This document shows, piece after piece, positions 9,006-16,559 of a stretch of DNA of 19,423 bases. A program made the translations under genes and the position numbers. The notes beneath the pieces are model-generated. The model ran no database searches, was not told the DNA's origin, and saw only the letters and a program-made list of their open reading frames with translations. Position 1 is the first letter of the stretch, and each line of letters opens with the position of its first letter. Source of the DNA: Conidiobolus incongruus B7586 (Eukaryota > Entomophthoromycota > Entomophthoromycetes > Entomophthorales > Conidiobolaceae); assembly GCA_000697335.1 (NCBI GenBank), contig JNEM01012967.1, forward strand, positions 1 to 19,423. The letters are read 5' to 3'.

Positions 9006-9757
9006 ATGAGTAACTCTTCTGAAATTTACATAGTACCAGAGCAATTTTATGAACTAGACCAGAGCCACTTGGTACGTCTCGTTGGTAAGATAGGCCTTGA
9101 TATATTTTGGGTACTAGGCAATATTTTATTTTTAGTTTATTTTTTTAAAAAAAACTGTTATCCTTTATTGAATATTTATAATTGTTATTAACCATGTTTT
9201 CTTTTAATTTAGCTGATATGCTCACTAGACTAATAGAGCATAACGATCGAATACCCTGGAAACCTGATTCTATCACAAGATTTCACTCTCGCTCCCCTCC
9301 TGGAATTTCTGTTTATGATTATTTACAGAGAATTGTAAAATACACACCGGTGGAAAAAGCTGTTTTAATTGTTATATTAATATATATAGATAGGGTATGT
9401 GCTAAACATCCTAATTTTATAATATCTTCCTTAACTCTACATCGATATCTGATCACTGCTGTAACGGTTGGATCGAAGGCGCTATGCGACTCATATTGCA
9501 CAAATTCACACTATGCTAAAGTGGGTGGAGTTTCCACTATGGAACTTAACCTTTTGGAGCTTGAATTTACATTTTATATGGAATGGGATCTCATAGTATC
9601 GGGAGAGATTATTCAAACATACTACACCAACTTGGTAAGGGAGCATCCCAGCTATCAGTTCTCATCTTCTGATCCCCCCACGGTGTCAGATCAATCTATT
9701 GATGATCTTAACGAGTACCAAATTAATAACAACAATGCTTCGGCTTTTTCTAATTGA
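9006..9757 (+). CDS. PHO80-like (Pcl-type) cyclin
   Basis: Two exons, 9006-9084 and 9213-9757, joined across a 128-nt intron (GTAAGA...AATTTAG), the longest in the window; 207 residues. The join restores a continuous family motif, LVRLVADMLTRLIEHNDRIP. Signature blocks of the PHO80 cyclin family follow: TRFHSRSPP at residues 48-56, YDYLQRIVKY at 61-70, LTLHRYLITAVTVGSKALCD at 100-119, CTNSHYAKVGGV at 122-133 and ELNLLELEF at 137-145. Such cyclins activate a Pho85-type CDK, in yeast controlling phosphate response, glycogen and polarity; which of these applies here cannot be told. The protein is shorter than yeast Pho80 (293 residues), consisting of little more than the cyclin box plus a 35-residue Ser/Asp/Asn-rich tail. 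The cyclin fold appears complete. It converges with the gene at 10034-10846, 276 bp away. Confidence 0.92.
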
Positions 9758-10033
9758 TAAATAATATTTATACAATGCTTGATTTTTTATCTCTTATTTC
9801 ATTCAACACTATTTCAGCTTATATCTTGAACAACAGTATTTGTTATAAAATTCTTTTTATTTTTGGATATAGAATATGTTAATAATTCTATTTATCTTTA
9901 CACAATATGATTATATCTCATTTTATAACATATTGAATAGAATTTTCAAATATAAAGCATAATAATACTGTATCATATGAAATCTTTATTATAGTAAAAC
10001 ATAAAACATAAATCTAATACTAAGTGATATCAG

Positions 10034-10846
10034 TTATACCATTGAAGAAAAGGTTGGAGTAGTGGGTGTGATACATAAATTTGAAAGCTCCCTTTGTAAC
10101 TCAAGTGTATCAATGGCTTCGGTTTGTCGATAAACATGTTCACAATACTCCCCATACCATTCATTACTATCAATATAACCCATTGAATTAGTGTATCTAT
10201 CCCATAAGAACATATCCAATTGCTCCGAAATCTCTGGTTTATTTTCATACACCAACGAACTAACATCATCAAAAATTTCCTTCCAAGACCAGTTCAAATG
10301 AGAGTCAGCGGTCAACTTACTCAACACATTCATATACAGCACATCATCGTTGATCATTCCACGAAGTTCACTCAAACACTCAAAACTTAAGCCAAGTTTA
10401 TCCTTGACCTCCAATTCAGAGAACAAGCATTCTATATTAAGCCTTATTTCATGTGTCAATGGATTCATCACAGTATTCAAAGCTTCAATCACCTGGCTAT
10501 GGGTCGCGATAGGATTTTCGAATTGCAATGCCTCAACGCACTTATACCAGTATAAATCCTTGTTCTTTAATATCTCTCTAAGTCGCCATAAAAACTCCAA
10601 TGAATCCCACACTTGGGAAATAGTATGTTTTACATCTTTGCACTCTTTGAGATCTTGGAACAATTCATCAATACTTCTTTTCAAATCTTCCATATTGGGA
10701 TCCAATTCAAATTCAACATCTTCTTGAGAAGGAGAGGTTAATGCAGATAATAGTTTAAAAGTCACTTCAGATGAGCAATACTCATATGAGAAGAGTAACA
10801 GCTCGATTGCTTTAAAAGTGACTGTATTAATATGAGAAAATTCCAT
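10034..10846 (-). CDS. Unrecognised 270-residue acidic helical protein
   Basis: A single uninterrupted frame of 270 residues on the minus strand. Composition is Glu/Asp/Leu-rich with several Trp (SWKEIF, FLWDRY, NEWYGEY, LYWYKC), no signal peptide and no membrane segment, so a soluble, largely alpha-helical protein is expected. The C-terminus (NLCITPTTPTFSSMV) is Thr/Ser/Pro-rich and probably unstructured, with possible TP phosphorylation sites. No family was recognised. The regular acidic/hydrophobic pattern and Trp content argue against chance. The start at 10846 is the first ATG, and an in-frame stop lies about 13 codons upstream. An alternative is that ..AATACAG at 10822-10824 is a splice acceptor (ACA-G|TC, phase 1) for an upstream exon, which would replace the first eight residues; no convincing upstream exon was found. 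It converges with the cyclin gene. Confidence 0.72.
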   Translation of the reverse strand: MEFSHINTVTFKAIELLLFSYEYCSSEVTFKLLSALTSPSQEDVEFELDPNMEDLKRSIDELFQDLKECKDVKHTISQVWDSLEFLWRLREILKNKDLYWYKCVEALQFENPIATHSQVIEALNTVMNPLTHEIRLNIECLFSELEVKDKLGLSFECLSELRGMINDDVLYMNVLSKLTADSHLNWSWKEIFDDVSSLVYENKPEISEQLDMFLWDRYTNSMGYIDSNEWYGEYCEHVYRQTEAIDTLELQRELSNLCITPTTPTFSSMV

Positions 10847-12252
10847 TACAATATTAAGGAAATGGATAATTCGTATTCTTAGTTATATTTTAAAATTGAA
10901 GCATTTAAACTATTCTCAATGAATATTTATATAATTCATAAGTTAAATATGCGCATTCAACTGATGATACCTGATATATTCATTAGAAACATTATAAATC
11001 AATCACCCAGCATTCATATTTCCATAGTCCTACCAACTATATTCATGATGAAACACACTAATTGTCATCCTTATCCACCAATGTTTATTAATCATATTTT
11101 ATTATCAGTATATATATTTATATAAATGATATATATATATTACACTGAATTTTTATTATATGCTTGGTTTTTTATTTAAATACCAGAAAACTATCATAAT
11201 ATAGCATTGGTTATATTTCGATCAGTTGGCATTAGCCAATTACAATGATTTAATTGGTTTGAGTTTAAATTTGAAAATTCATATCAAATTTGCAATATAT
11301 TAAAATTGATCAATAAGCTCTAAACAATGGTTAGCATTATAATTGTTATTAATTGTATATAGTATTTGGAGAGCCCCTTGATATTAGAATAATGAATATT
11401 TTATAAAAATATATTCCAAAAACCATGTAGTTAATACTTTATTTGTTCAAACCAAATCGAGACTAATTTCCCAATCTTACATTTAATAAGATATATTCCA
11501 AATGACACAACTTGACTTAATATATCTTAAGTACAGTTATTTTGAATATCTAAATATAAAAAAATCAATTGTTTATATTATTTACGGAATAATTATTATT
11601 ACAGATATATCAAACTAATCTTGCTTTAAGCTCTAATAAAAAATAGCTAAAAATAATAGAATTGACGATATAAATATTTGTGAAAATAAAATTATCAATT
11701 GATTAAAATGGGAATATTAGATATATTTTTTATTTAATACATCGATAATATATATATAATTGTAATACGTTAATCCAAAATATATGATTTTCAACTATAA
11801 CAAAGATTCGTAATGAAAAGAAATTAATTACCTTTAATGTCAATTATCAATTTTTATATTCATTTGAACTGATCTTAATATTATAATTTTGGTGATATTT
11901 CAATAATCAACTGACAATTTCTAAATTTAAAATTAAACTGTTCATGCATTGTAAGTAATTGAAAATATATTGATACTTACCATTATTTTTACGATGACTT
12001 GAAATTTTTAAATGTCACACTTATATCAATTGATAAAACGAAGTTTGAGTTATCACTATAACTTAATATTTGAAAAAGATTAAATTCCAATATTATAATC
12101 CCATAATTAATAGAATGAATAACTTTTTATTTAATTAGAATTTAACAGTCTGTATTATTTAACAAATACAATCCAAAAGTAAATATAATATTTAGTATAA
12201 ATATAACTCTATGATATAAAATACAAGTAAATATATATTATTAATTCTTAAC
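10847..12252. other. A+T-rich intergenic DNA with one less biased patch
   Basis: Mostly A/T with dense stops. A patch around 10940-11090 has somewhat more C and G; the + strand is open there (68 residues, Ile/Met-rich, 10919-11125), but the translation resembles no known protein and the minus strand shows only short open pieces. It may be promoter or untranslated sequence of the minus-strand gene ending at 10846. A small inverted repeat TTGGC-ATTA-GCCAA lies at 11226-11239. No RNA genes were seen. Confidence 0.5.
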
Positions 12253-13329
12253 ATGATTCACAACATTAAATATATTCTCCCATTATATCAAACTCAATCT
12301 AAATTTTATCTAGAACTAATAAATAACAAATTCCATTTAATAAAATTGATTATAAATTATTTGAAATATAAAAGAATTATTTTAACTCATAGAAGCAAGA
12401 TGAAGATTTATACTAAAACTGGTGATAAAGGTATTCCTTTTGATTATATTTTCCAAATGAATAAATTTTTCATTTCTGAGTATTTATGATCAATGAATAT
12501 TATAGGAACTTCAGCTTTGTTTACAGGAGAAAGAAGACCTAAAAATGACTTAGTATTCGATGCATTGGGAACGACTGATGAATTATCATCCTTTATAGGG
12601 TAAACTAATTGCTTTTGTGTTAGATTTATTTTATAATATTTCATATAGCTTAGCACGCGAATATTGTAAAGATGAAAATATTGAAATTGAGCAAGATTTA
12701 GAATGGGTTCGCTTAATATACTAAATTTATCCATGATTCTTTATTAACCGCTGAAATAATTACCAGATTCAGTGTATGCTTCAAGACATTGGCTCTAATA
12801 TTGCCACTCCCAGAGATGATCAGCTGAATGAGAAAAAGATAGGTAATATGTCAATATTTATTACTTGAGTATATTTGATAAAGCGCTCGATTTAGCTTTG
12901 ACTCGATTTGATGATGATGGAAGCAAAGTAGCCCAATTGGAACACTGGATTGATAAGTTTTCTGAACAAACACCTCCATTAAAAAACTTTATTTTACCCG
13001 TAAATTCACTGAATTTAATTTGTATCAGGACTGTTAAATAATCCTTGTTTTAGTCAGGTGGGAAAAGTGGATCATGCCTTCACATTGCTAGAAGCGTATG
13101 TAGAAGAGCGGAACGAACTGTTGTGCCCCTAGTTCAGAATGGCCAAGTTGATGAATCTGTTACCAAATTTTTGAATAGGTACTATATTGAGTTATTTATA
13201 ATTTATTTTTAATACTCATCAATATATAGATTAAGCGATTACTTCTTTGCATCTGCTAGATATGCATCACATAAATCCAATCAACCAGAAGTAATTTATC
13301 GCAAGGAAAGCGGTAGAAAGAAAGATTAA
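12253..13329 (+). CDS. MMAB: ATP:cob(I)alamin adenosyltransferase (PduO/MMAB type), seven exons
   Basis: Exons: 12253-12430, 12506-12599, 12649-12706, 12767-12842, 12896-12999, 13054-13178, 13230-13329; introns 75, 49, 60, 53, 54 and 51 nt, all GT..AG with agreeing phases (intron 3 has an unusual GTTCGC donor). The enzyme transfers the 5'-deoxyadenosyl group of ATP to cob(I)alamin, making adenosylcobalamin for methylmalonyl-CoA mutase, normally in mitochondria. Conserved blocks in order: [111 protein letters not shown]. The Arg, Arg-Arg and Glu of the RSVCRRAE helix, matching human R186, R190, R191 and E193, are present. The usual first Met would be at 12400 (195 residues), but an ATG at 12253 adds 49 in-frame residues, basic and hydrophobic with one acidic residue, like a mitochondrial presequence; the total of 244 then matches human MMAB (250). 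The start choice is inference; the enzyme call is firm. Confidence 0.93.
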
Positions 13330-14961
13330 TGCCATTATGCAATAATTAAATATTAATATAAATAATCAATATATTAAATTCATATTATTTTTATCGATAG
13401 AATTTACATTATATAATATAGGGAGGCATTTATTTACATTTTTGTGTATATTTTAAAAGATAAAACTCAAAAATTTCCTCTGTATCAATTTTACAAAAAA
13501 ACTCATTTATATATTATGGCTTATAACATTTTATTAATATTCACTTCTATTAGTACAATTTATTTTCTCAATATATAAGCTTAATAGCAAATATTAAATG
13601 AAAATTGATAAAGTATTTGAAATTCAATTCATTTCAATTCTTAAAATTTTCACAACCAATATTAATTTGATTTACAATATATAATCGGCTTAAATATGTT
13701 TAATTACTATATGCATTGAAAAAATTACTACAATATTTTTTATTTCAAAATTTCAATTGATCCAAATAAATAATGATATTATATGCCTTTAAAAGTTTGA
13801 GTTTATCTTGAAGATATATTCAATGTTTTAATTTCAAGGTTATTTTTCAAATTATAATATTATTTTGATCACAAATCAGTCAATTGTTGGTTTGATTATG
13901 ATATTATCACGCAATTAATTTGATATATTACTCATTAGTACAATGTGTTTTTCAAGTTTTTTATTCGAAAAATTACTTGATTATAGAATTTAAAATTATA
14001 TAATAATACATAATCCTAGTTAGATTACTTGACTAACCATTCTTTCTCTAAGATATGGCAACAATTTTTAGTAAATTTTTTCTCACAATAAAATCCAATT
14101 TATCATTTTTCGAATGTTTGAAAATTAAATCAAATATTAATTTAAATATCAAATACTCTCAATGAACTAAAAAGTTTGAATTATTGAAACATTAGTTAAT
14201 TGCCATTATTAAATATAAATCAACTATAAATCTTCGTCGTATTGATTGATGTTTATATTGGCATTTTATGGTATATAATATATTAATACTTTGGTTACAA
14301 TATTTGGATTCTTCTATATTAAGAACATTCCATTATTTTAATATTTGAAATGTATATTTTTTTAGATTTATAATCTAGTGTTGAACAGGGTCATATGGTA
14401 ATTTGTATTTCAAATCCATTCTTCAATTTTGAAAACTTAAGTATATTATCAATAGTATTATAATATTAGTTATCGCTTATTTATTGATAATTATTACAGG
14501 TATATTGTGTTTAACTAAAAAATATATGAATAAAAGCATACTCTTAATTTTTTAAATCTAACAATGATATATTTTTCAAAAATTCAATTTAAAAATAATA
14601 ATAAATTAGAAATTTACATATAGAACATTATATATAATAATTCTTGCTCCAAAATTATCGCATATTTTTGAAATATCTACAAGGTTATATTTGTTAGATA
14701 AGAAAAGATTCATAGAATAAATTTCTCTTCTAAATATACTTGGTTTCACAGCTTGAATTTTGAGTTTATTAATACATCAGTTTTGCTATATTGTATTAAG
14801 CATTTGTAATGGTAATTTTATTAGATGAAAAATTGAAATTTATTAATGATTTGAAATGATTAGTCTAAGAAAGTATTTAAATATATGAATATAATACAAA
14901 AGCGTATTAAAATGATGAATAATTAATTAATTAATTCAATGATTGTAAAGTATCAAACTGC
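13330..14961. other. A+T-rich intergenic DNA between convergent genes
   Basis: About 1.6 kb between the stop codons of the adenosyltransferase (+) and the transporter (-). It should hold both 3' untranslated regions. No open frame with protein-like composition, RNA gene or repeat was recognised, other than a short AATT run at about 14921-14936. Confidence 0.55.
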
Positions 14962-16221
14962 CTAAATGCTTCCTGTGAAGTCCTTGATGAGAGCTCTAAT
15001 GGCGTCGATAGTTCCCATAACAACACAGATAGCAGCAACAACATAAAGGATGATGATCCAAACATATTCGAAAATGGATCTTCCGCGGATACCGAATATT
15101 TTCAAGTGGCAAGTCAAGGGAACTACGAACACTAGCATACATTCGGAGAAAGCACCAACAAGAGACATTAAGTTACCGAAAAAAGGAACAAAACAACCAA
15201 AGCAGACTAATACAATGAGGATAGAAGTACGGACAAGGGCACGGAATCCGAATTCTTTACCGCGGCCCATATGTTCAATATTGATTTTGTAATATCTTTC
15301 AACTTCCAAGCATAAGGAGCACAAGAAAATGACACCAGCAGCCAAAACGTGAAGCATCATCAAGACTTGACCAGCAAAATTAGGAGCACCTTTAGGCAAA
15401 GATTCAAAAATAGGAGACTTAACACCATTACCGTAAACATAATAGCCAACGACAGCAGTAATGACATAAAAGACAAAAGCACTCAAAGTGGAGGTGGTGA
15501 CAACGATGGGCCATTGCTGGGGTTTAGCCATGGAACGATAGACTTGAGGGAAGACAACAGTACCACCGTAGGCAAAACAAATGGTAGAAAGAGCAAGAGG
15601 AACTTCGGCCCAGTTGGCATTGTCGTACTCGACGGGATAATCGATAGTAGGCAAGTTCATCAAACCCAAGACAACAACTAAAATCACAGCAACAAGAGTA
15701 GCCAAAGCACCGAAGACACCAATGAAAAATACATCCTGAATCTTTTTAAAAGCAACCAAAGGAATCCAAATGACTACACCAGCAACAATTACAAGATATC
15801 TAATGTTGACAATATTACCAGACAAAGCAATCAAGTTCTTCAATACAACAGCTGAATACACCATATAGAGAGTCACACCACCACAAATAATACTGTATTG
15901 ACAAATTTGAACCAAAATACGACCAGGACGTCCAAAGGCAGCAGCACCAACATCAGGATATGTTTCAATTTTAGCATCGACCTTTTTGTCAATGACTTGG
16001 ACAAGCTTCAAACCAGTATAAATAGCGAACAGAGCACCTAAAATAATCAACAACACACCAATCCAACCGGATTGTTTAATGGCATAGGGCAACCCAAGAG
16101 TGCCGGTACCAGCCAAGGCACAGAGGATAGTGAAATAAGCACCGATACTGGAACCGGTGCCATGCTTAATATAGTCAGAACCAGCCTCAACGATCTCAAA
16201 CGACTGTTTTTTAACAGACAT
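14962..16221 (-). CDS. Amino acid/auxin permease family (AAAP, Aa_trans) amino acid transporter
   Basis: Intronless, 419 residues. It moves amino acids across a membrane by proton or sodium coupling; the substrate and the membrane (vacuole or plasma membrane) cannot be read from the sequence. Eleven hydrophobic helices are visible at about 26-48, 53-75, 104-126, 141-157, 164-189, 207-225, 239-262, 284-306, 329-348, 351-373 and 386-408, as expected for this fold. Helix 1 holds the unwound-helix signature GTGTLGLPYA (38-47), and helix 6 carries CFAYGGTVVFPQVYRSM (215-231), close to the FxFGGHxxFP motif of AVT1-like and related eukaryotic members (the His is Thr here). The N-terminal tail is short (about 23 residues), unlike the long tail of vacuolar AVT3/AVT4. 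Codons end in C or G far more than in STRAP or MMAB, pointing to strong expression. The start at 16221 is the first ATG, with a TATA box about 70 bp upstream. Confidence 0.93.
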   Translation of the reverse strand: MSVKKQSFEIVEAGSDYIKHGTGSSIGAYFTILCALAGTGTLGLPYAIKQSGWIGVLLIILGALFAIYTGLKLVQVIDKKVDAKIETYPDVGAAAFGRPGRILVQICQYSIICGGVTLYMVYSAVVLKNLIALSGNIVNIRYLVIVAGVVIWIPLVAFKKIQDVFFIGVFGALATLVAVILVVVLGLMNLPTIDYPVEYDNANWAEVPLALSTICFAYGGTVVFPQVYRSMAKPQQWPIVVTTSTLSAFVFYVITAVVGYYVYGNGVKSPIFESLPKGAPNFAGQVLMMLHVLAAGVIFLCSLCLEVERYYKINIEHMGRGKEFGFRALVRTSILIVLVCFGCFVPFFGNLMSLVGAFSECMLVFVVPLTCHLKIFGIRGRSIFEYVWIIILYVVAAICVVMGTIDAIRALIKDFTGSI

Positions 16222-16288
16222 ATTAGTATTAATTATGTAGGCAATGTGAATAGGGTAGATGTGTTGTCAACAATGATCCATGCACGCT

Positions 16289-16297
16289 TATTTATAT
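16289..16297 (-). promoter_or_regulatory. TATA box of the amino acid transporter
   Basis: Read on the minus strand, TATATAAAT lies 68-76 bp upstream of the ATG, flanked by mixed-composition sequence. This spacing suits a short 5' untranslated region, and the promoter region up to about 16560 is visibly less A/T-rich than the DNA beyond it. Confidence 0.5.
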
Positions 16298-16365
16298 AAT
16301 TTCACGAATTCGCAATCTTGATCCTGTTTATAGATTAGATACTTGAATTTATTACTGTGTGACAA

Positions 16366-16537
16366 ATTGGGTTTTGAATGTTGGCTGTTGAGGAATTTTA
16401 TTAAGGGATTTTACCTCATGCTATTGGTAAGACTAAAGAACATTTAAGTTGAGAAAATTTGCCAACAATTGTGATACATCAAAATCCATTTGAATAACGC
16501 AATCGTTGAATTTCAGTTCCTATTGGCTAAAGGCCCA
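16366..16537 (-). promoter_or_regulatory. CCAAT boxes and GGCCC motif upstream of the transporter
   Basis: Three CCAAT boxes on the minus strand (plus-strand ATTGG at 16366-16370, 16423-16427 and 16522-16526) stand about 145-305 bp upstream of the start. The most distal one is followed at 16529-16537 by AAAGGCCCA on the plus strand, the same 9-mer found upstream of STRAP. A multi-CCAAT promoter fits a strongly expressed, regulated permease gene. Function is inferred from motif and position only. Confidence 0.4.
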
Positions 16538-16559
16538 GATGGATTACTCATTCTCAAAA

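Noticed and set aside
9006-9191. Cyclin first exon read as a separate 61-residue protein
   Set aside because: From 9085 on the frame reads intron sequence; the splice 9084/9213 restores a conserved cyclin motif.
10350-10727. 125-residue + strand frame within the unrecognised minus-strand gene
   Set aside because: It lies wholly inside the 270-residue frame, is Ser/Asn/His-rich and has weaker protein character.
10919-11125. 68-residue + strand frame
   Set aside because: Although the patch is less A/T-biased, the Ile/Met-rich translation resembles no protein. It is more likely upstream sequence of the minus-strand gene.
12444-12734. 96-residue minus-strand frame opposite the adenosyltransferase
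   Set aside because: It spans sense-strand exons and introns of a firmly identified gene and has no recognisable motif.
15349-15681. 110-residue + strand frame inside the transporter
   Set aside because: Antisense shadow of a well-conserved membrane protein with biased codons.
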